Assembly (NCBI GenBank): GCA_947456005.1 | Contig: CANGRP010000052.1 | Coordinates: 1 to 11,358 of the forward strand | Origin: Caulobacteraceae bacterium | GTDB taxonomy: Bacteria > Pseudomonadota > Alphaproteobacteria > Caulobacterales > Caulobacteraceae | Direction of reading: 5' to 3' | DNA length: 11,358 bases | In this document: positions 1-8,518 of the stretch, piece after piece | How the letters are laid out: each line of letters begins with the position of its first letter | How positions within the stretch are numbered: position 1 is the first letter of the stretch | Position numbers and translations under genes: made by a program | Notes under the pieces: generated by a model | Database searches by the model: none | What the model was told of the DNA's origin: nothing | What the model saw: the letters and a program-made list of their open reading frames with translations, nothing else

Positions 1-187
1 ATGACGACAATGCCACAGGTTTCGGGTATAGCCCGTCAAAAGGGACCCCGGACTTGTGATCTGGGCCGAGATCGGGGACTGTCAACACTTCGACAACCCG
101 GTTCCGGCAGACTGAACGCAACCTTAAGGGAATGACCCGGGTTCGACGGCGCGGCGACGGATCGTCCGCCGAAGGAGTGAGAGACGC

Positions 188-1450
188 ATGACCAAGGCCG
201 CCGGCGGGGATTCCAAGAGCACCCTCTATTGCTCTTTCTGCGGCAAGAGCCAGCACGAGGTCCGCAAGCTGATCGCGGGCCCGACGGTGTTCATCTGCGA
301 CGAGTGCGTTGAGCTCTGCATGGACATCATCCGTGAAGAGCACAAGATTTCCTTCGTGAAATCAAAGGATGGCGTCCCGACTCCGAAGGAAATCCGCGAG
401 GTTCTCGACGACTATGTGATCGGTCAGGACCATGCCAAGAAGGTGCTCTCGGTCGCCGTCCACAACCACTACAAGCGCCTCAACCACGCCTCCAAGAACA
501 ATGATGTCGAGCTGGGTAAGGCCAACATCCTGCTGATTGGGCCAACCGGCACCGGCAAGACCTTGCTGGCCCAGACCCTGGCCAGAATCATCGACGTGCC
601 CTTCACCGTCGCCGATGCGACGACCCTGACCGAGGCCGGCTATGTCGGCGAGGATGTCGAGAACATCATCCTCAAGCTGCTGCAGTCCGCCGACTACAAC
701 GTCGAGCGCGCCCAGCGGGGCATCGTCTACATCGATGAGGTCGACAAGATCAGCCGCAAGTCGGACAATCCCTCCATCACCCGCGATGTCTCGGGCGAGG
801 GCGTCCAGCAGGCCCTGCTGAAGATCATGGAAGGTACTGTCGCCTCAGTGCCCCCGCAGGGCGGGCGAAAGCACCCCCAGCAGGAGTTCCTGCAGGTCGA
901 CACCACCAACATCCTGTTCATCTGCGGCGGCGCCTTTGCGGGCCTCGACAAGATCATCGCGGCCCGGGGGCAGGGGACCTCCATCGGCTTCGGCGCCCGG
1001 GTCTCTGACCCCGATGACCGCCGGACGGGCGAGATCTTCCGCCAGGTTGAACCCGACGACCTCCTCAAGTTCGGCCTGATCCCCGAGTTCATCGGCCGGC
1101 TGCCCGTGCTGGCCACCCTCGATGACCTGGATGAGAAGGCCCTGGTGAAGATCCTCACCGAGCCCAAGAACGCCTTTGTGAAGCAGTACCAGCGCCTGTT
1201 CGACATGGAGAATGTCGGCCTGACCTTCACGGACGACGCCTTGGCGTCGGTGGCCCGCAAGGCCATTGCCCGCAAGACCGGCGCCCGCGGTCTCCGCTCC
1301 ATCCTCGAGGGCATCCTGCTCGACACCATGTACGAGCTTCCGACCTGGGAAGGCGTCGAGGAGGTTGTCGTCAACGCAGAGGTGGTGGAGGGGCGTTCCC
1401 AGCCGCTGGTGATCTATTCCGAGCGGCGCGACAAGGGTGGCGCGGCCTGA
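188..1450 (+). CDS. clpX: ATP-dependent Clp protease ATP-binding subunit ClpX
   Basis: ClpX is a hexameric AAA+ unfoldase that recognises tagged or specific substrates, unfolds them with ATP and threads them into the ClpP peptidase; in Caulobacter it drives cell-cycle proteolysis. The 420-residue protein is full length. The N-terminal zinc-binding domain has its four cysteines at C15, C18, C37 and C40. The AAA+ module shows Walker A GPTGTGKT at 118-125, the GYVG pore loop at 151-154, Walker B ending in DE at 183-184, an RKH pore loop at 227-229, the IGF loop that docks to ClpP at 266-268, and a GARGL sensor-2 motif near the C-terminus. The ATG is preceded by AAGGAG at 172-177. No clpP lies in the 187 bases upstream, and I could not assign a promoter there. 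The stop codon touches the stop of the minus-strand gene that follows, so the two transcripts must run into each other. Confidence 0.98.
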   Translation: MTKAAGGDSKSTLYCSFCGKSQHEVRKLIAGPTVFICDECVELCMDIIREEHKISFVKSKDGVPTPKEIREVLDDYVIGQDHAKKVLSVAVHNHYKRLNHASKNNDVELGKANILLIGPTGTGKTLLAQTLARIIDVPFTVADATTLTEAGYVGEDVENIILKLLQSADYNVERAQRGIVYIDEVDKISRKSDNPSITRDVSGEGVQQALLKIMEGTVASVPPQGGRKHPQQEFLQVDTTNILFICGGAFAGLDKIIAARGQGTSIGFGARVSDPDDRRTGEIFRQVEPDDLLKFGLIPEFIGRLPVLATLDDLDEKALVKILTEPKNAFVKQYQRLFDMENVGLTFTDDALASVARKAIARKTGARGLRSILEGILLDTMYELPTWEGVEEVVVNAEVVEGRSQPLVIYSERRDKGGAA

Positions 1451-2248
1451 TCACCTGGCCGGAGTCAGCGGCTTGACCCGCACCATCCAGTCGAGGCCTT
1501 TCAGCCAGTAGGCTTCCGTCGAGGGCAGGAAGCCGTCGCGCTTCCGCGCCGAAATCCAGCCATTCAGGAAGTTGAGCATGTTGGTGTCGCCCTTGCGCAG
1601 GGCGAAGCCGTCCGCCGTGCGCCCCAGGGGCTCTCCGGAGGCGACTACATAGCGCTGGGGTGCCGAGGAGGCGACGGTCAGGGTCGGGACCGGCTCCTTG
1701 AAGGCGAGGGCGTTGACGGCGCCGTCATCAAGGGCGCGCTGGGCCCCGGCCAGATCGACGAACTCGCGGAAGGTGGCCTCAGGCAGGGCGCGGCGGGCGA
1801 GTTCGGCGGCAAGGGTTCCGGGCACGATCCCGATCGCGGTGTCCGGTACGTTCAGCTGGCCAACTCGGATCGACGCCTTGGAGCTCGCGACGATCCGGAT
1901 CTCGGACTCGGCGTAGGGGTTGGTCATCCAGACCTGCACGAGCCGGCCCGGGTCGATGGCCAGCGCTGCGATGGCGACATCGCAATCCCCGGCGTTCAGG
2001 TGGTTGAGGACCTCGCGCCCTGGGGTCGCCTTGAGGTCAAGTGTGAGGCCCAGATCGCTGGCCAGTCGCGCCGCGATGTCGACCTCGTGGCCGATCAGCT
2101 CGCCGGCGGGGGTCCTCAAGGCGAAGGGCGCCGCCTCGACGGTGCAGACCCGCAGGGCGCCCCGGGCCAGGGCGTCCTCAAGGCCGCCGGCCAACACAGG
2201 GGATGCGGTCGCCATCGCCAGGGCAAGTCCAGCCAGGATCGTCTTCAT
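1451..2248 (-). CDS. periplasmic family-3 solute-binding protein, orphan
   Basis: Likely a periplasmic binding protein of the amino-acid type (SBP_bac_3 fold), normally the capture subunit of an ABC importer. I chose the ATG at 2248 (265 residues): a GGAG lies six bases before it and it starts directly at a signal peptide (MKTILAGLALAMATASPVLA, cleavage after about A20). Starting at 2302 would add 18 residues ahead of the signal peptide. The mature part begins with the family pattern 'LRVCTVEAAPF', then GHEVDIAARLA at 53-63, a variant of the family-3 signature, and IDPGR ending at R102, where the ligand carboxylate-binding arginine usually sits. A YWLKGLDW motif lies near the C-terminus. No permease or ATPase gene is nearby, so it may serve a distant transporter or a sensor; the ligand is unknown. 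It is convergent with clpX with zero spacing and divergent from the next gene. Confidence 0.85.
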   Translation of the reverse strand: MKTILAGLALAMATASPVLAGGLEDALARGALRVCTVEAAPFALRTPAGELIGHEVDIAARLASDLGLTLDLKATPGREVLNHLNAGDCDVAIAALAIDPGRLVQVWMTNPYAESEIRIVASSKASIRVGQLNVPDTAIGIVPGTLAAELARRALPEATFREFVDLAGAQRALDDGAVNALAFKEPVPTLTVASSAPQRYVVASGEPLGRTADGFALRKGDTNMLNFLNGWISARKRDGFLPSTEAYWLKGLDWMVRVKPLTPAR

Positions 2249-2271
2249 TGCACACTCCACCCGTTTCCCGG

Positions 2272-2291
2272 TCAGCTTGCATTCAGCTTGC
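2272..2291. repeat. 9-bp direct repeat, 11-bp period, in divergent intergenic region
   Basis: TCAGCTTGC occurs at 2272-2280 and again, perfectly, at 2283-2291. The 11-bp period puts the copies on the same face of the helix. The pair sits in the 95-base gap between the starts of the divergent solute-binding and DUF3011 genes, where it could be an operator for either or both. Chance occurrence in so short a repeat is possible. Confidence 0.4.
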
Positions 2292-2343
2292 CGCGAGCAC
2301 AACCGCCTGCCTAAATCCCCGTGGGCCGTTCCAGGAGACCGCC

Positions 2344-3012
2344 ATGCGTCCTACGCTTCTGTTCGCCGCCGCCGCCACCACCGCCACCGTTGCAGGAGTC
2401 ACCTTCCCCTCGCCGGCGCGGGCGGACTCTTATGTGACCTGCGCCTCCCAGGATTATCGGCGCAGCTGGTGCCCAGTCTATTCCTCGGGGCGGGTCTGGC
2501 TGGATCGGCAGTACTCCAGCGGCAGAGGGTCCTGCGTCGAGGGCTCAACCTGGGGCCGTGATCGCCGGGGCATCTGGGTCGACGGCGGTTGCCGCGCCCG
2601 TTTCCGGGTCGAAGACCGCTACGGCTCCTATCCCGACAACAGTTATCCCGACTACGGAAGCAACAAGAAGGACGACACCGGGGCCCTGATCGGCGGCCTG
2701 ATCCTGGGCGGGCTCGTGGTCGGGGCGATCGCCGCGGCCAACAGCGACAAGGACAAGTCGCCGTCCAGTTCGTCGAGCGCCTCTTCCTCGTCCTCCGGCA
2801 TCGCCGTGGAGGCCTGCCGGCTGGAGGCCGTCAACAAGGTTTCAGCCTTCGGCCAACGGCCCCGGATCGACCGCATCACGACCACGACAGCGGGATCGGG
2901 CGGCTGGACGGTGCAAGGCTACGCTTCTGTGGACGCCGGCCCCAAGGCGGTCTCGTACGCCTTCACCTGCCGATACGACAACGGCGCAGCGACCATTACC
3001 AAGCTCAACTGA
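2344..3012 (+). CDS. exported DUF3011-like protein with glycine-rich membrane segment
   Basis: A 222-residue exported protein of unknown function. I chose the ATG at 2344 because AGGAG (2333-2337) lies six bases before it and a signal peptide follows at once (residues 1 to about 28, ending ARA-DS). Residues 29-90 resemble DUF3011: a Cys- and aromatic-rich region with C33, C43, C64 and C83, a 'WGRDRRGIWV' stretch and 'GGCRARFRV'. Four cysteines in an exported domain suggest disulphides. After a Tyr/Asp/Pro-rich linker comes a hydrophobic glycine-rich segment at 113-132 (GALIGGLILGGLVVGAIAAA), which may insert in a membrane. Then follow a serine tract at 139-151 and a C-terminal domain of about 70 residues with C158 and C209 that I do not recognise. 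Location is probably periplasm or outer envelope. The gene lies between a divergent binding-protein gene and lon; DUF3011 has no established function that I know of. Confidence 0.8.
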   Translation: MRPTLLFAAAATTATVAGVTFPSPARADSYVTCASQDYRRSWCPVYSSGRVWLDRQYSSGRGSCVEGSTWGRDRRGIWVDGGCRARFRVEDRYGSYPDNSYPDYGSNKKDDTGALIGGLILGGLVVGAIAAANSDKDKSPSSSSSASSSSSGIAVEACRLEAVNKVSAFGQRPRIDRITTTTAGSGGWTVQGYASVDAGPKAVSYAFTCRYDNGAATITKLN

Positions 3013-3068
3013 TCCCCCGAATTCCGGACCCTTTTGAGGCTTTGTCCACGACTGTCTGGTCTGCACAG

Positions 3069-3098
3069 CTTGAACCGGACACCCGACGCGCCACATCT
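3069..3098 (+). promoter_or_regulatory. candidate sigma-32 (heat-shock) promoter of lon
   Basis: CTTGAAC at 3069-3075 is followed after 15 bases by CCACATCT at 3091-3098. This is one mismatch in each box from the classic RpoH pattern CTTGAAA / CCCCATNT at an accepted spacing. Transcription would begin near 3106 and leave about 80 bases of leader before lon. lon is a known heat-shock gene in Caulobacter and E. coli, which supports the reading. Confidence 0.65.
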
Positions 3099-3185
3099 AT
3101 CCTGTAGCCGCCCGCCCTGGCGATCGTCGCAGGGAGGCGCCACCGTCCCAGCTCATTGGAGGGGGGCGGACAGGAGTAAGTGAAC

Positions 3186-5591
<2,406 letters not shown>

Positions 5592-5619
5592 CCCCGTCGT
5601 CCGGGCCGTCTGACCTCGG

Positions 5620-5659
5620 CCCCGCCTCGGCTGGCGTTTGACACGCCGCCGGGGCGGGG
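5620..5659 (+). terminator. strong hairpin after lon, terminator-like but without T-tract
   Basis: The arms 5620-5637 and 5643-5659 can form 17 base pairs with one bulged base (T5632) and one T-G pair: CCCCGCC with GGCGGGG at the base, CGGC with GCCG in the middle, GGCGT with ACGCC at the top, and a five-base loop. It begins 28 bases after the lon stop codon. No run of T follows, so it is not a standard intrinsic terminator; it could protect the lon mRNA 3' end or limit read-through into hup. Confidence 0.45.
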
Positions 5660-5665
5660 CATGAT
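5638..5665 (+). promoter_or_regulatory. possible hup promoter overlapping the hairpin
   Basis: TTGACA at 5638-5643 (perfect -35 type hexamer) is followed after 16 bases by CATGAT at 5660-5665, which matches TATAAT at four of six bases. The -35 box begins in the loop of the hairpin at 5620-5659. If used, the leader before hup would be about 70 bases. The weak -10 box makes this tentative. Confidence 0.3.
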
Positions 5666-5718
5666 GGGGCCCTGTGGCTTCGCCCGTGATTTCTGTTGTT
5701 TGAGGCGGAGCTTGAAAC

Positions 5719-5734
5719 AACACCCCGGGGGGTT
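5719..5734. promoter_or_regulatory. near-perfect palindrome covering the hup ribosome-binding region
   Basis: AACACCCC at 5719-5726 is followed directly by GGGGGGTT at 5727-5734, a 16-base inverted repeat with one mismatch. The right arm is also the only purine-rich Shine-Dalgarno candidate of hup, eight bases or so before its ATG. It could be a protein-binding operator. As RNA, opening a loop would cost central pairs but could still mask the G-run. Confidence 0.3.
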
Positions 5735-5740
5735 ACGCCA

Positions 5741-6013
5741 ATGAACAAGGCCGAACTGGTTGCCGCGGTCTCCGAGTCCTCCGGGCTCTCTAGCCCTCAG
5801 GTCCGCGCCGCGCTGGACTCCATTCTCGAGGCCGTTTCCGCAGCGCTTGCGGCGGGAGACGAGGTCCGCCTCGTTGGGTTCGGAAGCTTCTCGACCGCCA
5901 TCCGACCTGCCGGGCATGCGCGAAATCCCCGCACGGGCGAGGCGGTTCGCAGGCCAGCCTCCAGGACCGTCAGGTTCAGGGCCGGGGAGGGACTCAGGCG
6001 GGCCCTGAACTGA
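5741..6013 (+). CDS. hup: HU-family nucleoid DNA-binding protein
   Basis: HU is a small dimeric histone-like protein that binds and bends DNA with little sequence preference. From the ATG at 5741 the protein has 90 residues, the usual HU length, and begins MNKAELVAAV like classic HU. The two N-terminal helices are followed by GFGSF at 46-50 and RNPRTGE at 61-67; P63 is the proline at the tip of the DNA-binding arm that wedges into the duplex. The C-terminal part (VRFRAGEGLRRALN) matches the final strand and helix. The arm and C-terminus are rich in arginine where many HU proteins use lysine. An in-frame TTG at 5696 would add 15 residues ahead of the family start and was rejected. HU directly after lon is a common alphaproteobacterial arrangement. 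Confidence 0.93.
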   Translation: MNKAELVAAVSESSGLSSPQVRAALDSILEAVSAALAAGDEVRLVGFGSFSTAIRPAGHARNPRTGEAVRRPASRTVRFRAGEGLRRALN

Positions 6014-6015
6014 GG

Positions 6016-6046
6016 GCGCCGTCCTCAGCGGATTTCCCACCGGCGC
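6016..6046 (+). terminator. weak hairpin after hup
   Basis: GCGCCG (6016-6021) can pair with CGGCGC (6041-6046) across a 19-base loop just after the hup stop codon. There is no T-run, and the loop is large, so it may be an RNA 3'-end structure or chance in GC-rich DNA. The remaining bases up to the tRNA show no clear promoter. Confidence 0.2.
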
Positions 6047-6084
6047 GAAGAGGGGTAAACAGGGCTCCGGCCTGCGGGCCTCAA

Positions 6085-6161
6085 GGGCGGCTAGCTCAGC
6101 TGGTCAGAGCACCTGGTTTACACCCAGGGGGTCGGGGGTTCGAACCCCTCGCCGCCCACCA
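6085..6161 (+). tRNA. tRNA-Val, anticodon UAC
   Basis: A complete 77-base cloverleaf. The acceptor stem GGGCGGC (6085-6091) pairs perfectly with GCCGCCC (6151-6157), followed by A and an encoded CCA (6159-6161). The D arm contains AGCTCAGCTGGTCAGAGC. The anticodon stem is CCTGG/CCAGG with loop TTTACAC and anticodon TAC at 6119-6121, which reads valine codons. The T arm has GGTTCGAACC. It lies 71 bases after hup and only 17 bases before the aldo/keto reductase ATG, so it may be cut from a longer transcript. Confidence 0.97.
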
Positions 6162-6178
6162 ACTGCCGGAGAGACGCC

Positions 6179-7093
6179 ATGCTTTCCCGTCCGCTGGGCC
6201 GCACGGGACTGGAGGTCTCGGAAATCGGCTTCGGCGCCGCCTCCTTCTGGGGCCATCCCGCCTTTCCCGAGTCGGAGGCCTTGGGCCTGGTCCACCGGGC
6301 CGTCGACCTGGGCGTCACCCTCTTCGACACCGGACCGGCCTACTCCCGGGGCCAGGCGGAGGCCCGTCTCGGCCGGGCGCTGGCGGGGCGGGACGCATCC
6401 GGCCTGGTGGTGGCCACCAAGGCGGGCACGCGTTTCGAAGGCGGGCGGGTCCGCCGCGACATGTCACTCGACGCCATCGAGGCCAGCCTTGAGCTCAGCC
6501 GGCGCCGCCTGGGCCTGGAGACCCTGCCGCTGGTCCATCTGCACGGTCCCTCTGTCCAGGAGCTGGTCCCGGACTTCCTGGGCGGCCTGGAGCGGCTCCG
6601 GGGGCGGGGGCTCTTCCAGCGACTGGGCGTGAACAGCTTTGATCCCGCCGTCATCGAGGCCGCCCTTGCCCTTCCGGAGATCGACACCGTGATGGTCGAC
6701 ATCAACGTCCTGAGGCCCGAACGGGTCGCCCTGGCGGCGCGCGCGGCGGCGGCGGGCAAGGGCGTCCTGGCCGGCATGCCCCTGGCCATGGGCCACACGG
6801 CGCCGAAGTCCTGGCGCAACCTTCGCCTCCGGGACGCCTGGTATCTCGCCAGGGCGCTCAAGAACCATCGGGCGGACCGGGCCGCCGGCCGGCGGTTTCG
6901 CTTCCTTCACGGGCGAACCGACATCACCGGGTCCCAGGCGGCCCTGGCCTGGGTCCTGGGAGTTGAAGGGGTGTCCGCCGCCGTGGTCGGGACGACTCGC
7001 CGGGACCATCTGGAGGACTGCGCCGCCGCTTCCGGCCGAAGCCTGCCGCCAGATCTGGCCGGGGCCATTGCCGAGGCGCAGGTCCTCAGCTGA
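6179..7093 (+). CDS. aldo/keto reductase
   Basis: Probably an NAD(P)H-dependent oxidoreductase of the aldo/keto reductase superfamily, which interconverts carbonyls and alcohols in the cytoplasm within a TIM barrel. The 304-residue protein starts with the family pattern RPLGRTGLEVSEIGFGAASF. The catalytic tetrad can be placed as D50 and Y55 in FDTGPAYSRG, K81 in VVATKAG and H120 in LVHLHG. Near the C-terminus, AALAWVLGVEGVSAAVVGTTRRDHLE is the usual cofactor-binding region (GxTxxxHL type). GGAG at 6168-6171 lies seven bases before the ATG. The start is only 17 bases after the tRNA-Val CCA end, and no terminator lies between, so the mRNA may be made by tRNA processing. The substrate is not known; the P450 and Baeyer-Villiger genes downstream suggest an alcohol or ketone intermediate. 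Confidence 0.92.
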   Translation: MLSRPLGRTGLEVSEIGFGAASFWGHPAFPESEALGLVHRAVDLGVTLFDTGPAYSRGQAEARLGRALAGRDASGLVVATKAGTRFEGGRVRRDMSLDAIEASLELSRRRLGLETLPLVHLHGPSVQELVPDFLGGLERLRGRGLFQRLGVNSFDPAVIEAALALPEIDTVMVDINVLRPERVALAARAAAAGKGVLAGMPLAMGHTAPKSWRNLRLRDAWYLARALKNHRADRAAGRRFRFLHGRTDITGSQAALAWVLGVEGVSAAVVGTTRRDHLEDCAAASGRSLPPDLAGAIAEAQVLS

Positions 7094-7117
7094 AGCTCAC
7101 CCTTGCCGGGCCAGCCG

Positions 7118-7141
7118 GTTTGGGTTTTCCTGACTTCAAAC
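7118..7141. repeat. inverted repeat between reductase and P450 genes
   Basis: GTTTG (7118-7122) and CAAAC (7137-7141) flank 14 bases; with one mismatch the match extends two more bases outward. It lies in the 85-base gap ahead of the P450 gene and could be an operator for a P450 regulator, or a weak hairpin. No convincing -35/-10 pair was found in this gap. Confidence 0.25.
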
Positions 7142-7178
7142 GGGGCGCTTTAGGACCCCGGAACGCGGAGGAAACCCC

Positions 7179-8441
7179 ATGGCCGATGGTGCGATCAGTC
7201 TGGATGAGGCGCGGGCCCGCGCCTATGCCCTGAAGCTTGAGGACCTCAACCCCGGCGATCCGGAGCTCTTCAAGTCCAACGCCTTCTGGCCGGTCTTCGA
7301 GCGCCTTCGGAACGAAGACCCCGTCCATTGGTGCAGGGACTCCGAGTTTGGACCCTACTGGTCGGTCACCCGCTACAACGACATCATGGCGGTGGACACC
7401 AACCACGGCGTCTTCTCCTCCGAGGCGGCCCTGGGCGGGATCACCATCCGCGACGCCCGTCCGGACCTGCGCCGGCCCAGCTTCATCGCCATGGATCCGC
7501 CGCGGCACGACGAGCAGCGCAAGGCGGTCAGCCCCATCGTCTCGCCCGGCAACCTCAAGACCATGGAGCCCATCATCCGGGAGCGGGCCTGCCGCATCCT
7601 CGACAACCTCCCGGTCGGCGAGGCCTTCGACTGGGTGGACCGGGTCTCCGTCGAGCTCACCACCCAGATGCTGGCGACCCTGTTCGACTTCCCCTTCGAG
7701 GAGCGCCGCCGCCTGACCCGCTGGTCCGACGTGGCCACCACCATCCCCTATCCGGGCGGACTTGTGGAGACCGAGGACGCCCGCCAGGCCGAGCTGATGG
7801 AATGCCTGGAGGTCTTCACCGGCCTCTGGAACGAGAGGATCAACAAGCCGCCGGCAGGCGACCTCGTCTCGATGATGGCCCACAGCGACGCTACCAAGAA
7901 CATGACCCCCGAGGAGTACCTGGGGAACATCATCCTGCTGATCGTCGGCGGCAACGACACCACCCGGAACTCGATTTCCGGCGGAGTCCTGGCCCTGAAC
8001 CAGAACCCGGCGGAATACGCCAAGCTGCGCGCCAACCCCGGCCTGATCGAGTCGATGGTCCCGGAGATCATCCGCTGGCAGACGCCCCTGGCCCACATGC
8101 GTCGCACGGCGCTCCAGGACATCGAACTGGGCGGCAAGACCATCCGCAAGGGCGACAAGGTCGTCATGTGGTATGTCTCGGGCAACCGGGATGAGCGGGC
8201 GATCGAGAACCCCGACGCCTTCATCATTGACCGCGAGCGCCCGCGCCAGCACCTGTCCTTCGGCTTCGGCATTCACCGCTGCGTCGGTAACCGCCTGGCC
8301 GAGCTCCAGCTGAAGATCGTCTGGGAGGAAATCCTCAAGCGCTTCAGCTTCGTCGAGGTGCTCGAGGAGCCGCATCGGGTGCGTTCCAGCTTCGTAAAGG
8401 GCTACGAGACCCTGAGGGTGAAGCTGCACCCCGCCGGCTGA
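7179..8441 (+). CDS. CYP153A: cytochrome P450, CYP153A family (alkane/fatty-acid terminal hydroxylase)
   Basis: CYP153A enzymes are soluble haem monooxygenases that put a hydroxyl on the terminal carbon of medium-chain alkanes, fatty acids and related chains, taking electrons from a ferredoxin and its reductase. The 420-residue protein is full length. The I-helix oxygen-activation motif is GGNDTT at 257-262, the K-helix ExxR is E296-R299, and the haem-binding loop is FGFGIHRCVG with ligand C368. The stretches around 'VFSSEAALGGITI', 'IRWQTPLAHMRRTA', 'DKVVMWYVSGNRDE' and 'HRCVGNRLAELQLKIVWEEI' are ones I know from CYP153A proteins. GGAGGAAA at 7167-7174 precedes the ATG. No ferredoxin or ferredoxin reductase gene lies beside it, unlike many CYP153 operons, so redox partners must come from elsewhere. 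The substrate range cannot be read from sequence alone. Confidence 0.93.
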   Translation: MADGAISLDEARARAYALKLEDLNPGDPELFKSNAFWPVFERLRNEDPVHWCRDSEFGPYWSVTRYNDIMAVDTNHGVFSSEAALGGITIRDARPDLRRPSFIAMDPPRHDEQRKAVSPIVSPGNLKTMEPIIRERACRILDNLPVGEAFDWVDRVSVELTTQMLATLFDFPFEERRRLTRWSDVATTIPYPGGLVETEDARQAELMECLEVFTGLWNERINKPPAGDLVSMMAHSDATKNMTPEEYLGNIILLIVGGNDTTRNSISGGVLALNQNPAEYAKLRANPGLIESMVPEIIRWQTPLAHMRRTALQDIELGGKTIRKGDKVVMWYVSGNRDERAIENPDAFIIDRERPRQHLSFGFGIHRCVGNRLAELQLKIVWEEILKRFSFVEVLEEPHRVRSSFVKGYETLRVKLHPAG

Positions 8442-8472
8442 CGTCGGGGCGCCCTTCCTTTCCGGGCCGGCC

Positions 8473-8489
8473 TGCGGTTTCATGCCGCA
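8473..8489 (+). other. small hairpin between P450 and monooxygenase genes
   Basis: TGCGG (8473-8477) can pair with CCGCA (8485-8489) across a seven-base loop in the 77-base gap between the two genes. No T-run follows. It is too weak to call a terminator, and the two genes may well be co-transcribed. Confidence 0.2.
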
Positions 8490-8518
8490 AACAGGATTGC
8501 GATCCCGGGGGAAACAAC

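Noticed and set aside
23..35. CGGG...CCCG inverted repeat upstream of clpX
   Set aside because: Four-base arms in GC-rich DNA are expected by chance, and no promoter elements line up with it.
3180..3185. GTG at 3180 as lon start
   Set aside because: Only three bases from AGGAG; the ATG at 3186 has proper spacing and matches known Lon N-termini.
5696..5740. TTG at 5696 as hup start
   Set aside because: Adds 15 residues before the universal HU start (MNKAEL) and reads through the palindrome.
6118..6330. Minus-strand open frames starting over tRNA-Val, with a 'GGEGFEPPTP' peptide
   Set aside because: This peptide is the well-known false translation of the antisense strand of a tRNA; the rest is antisense to the aldo/keto reductase gene.
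7086..8483. Long minus-strand open frame (465 codons) opposite the P450 gene
   Set aside because: GC-rich codon bias opens antisense frames; the P450 on the plus strand has all catalytic motifs and a clear ribosome-binding site.
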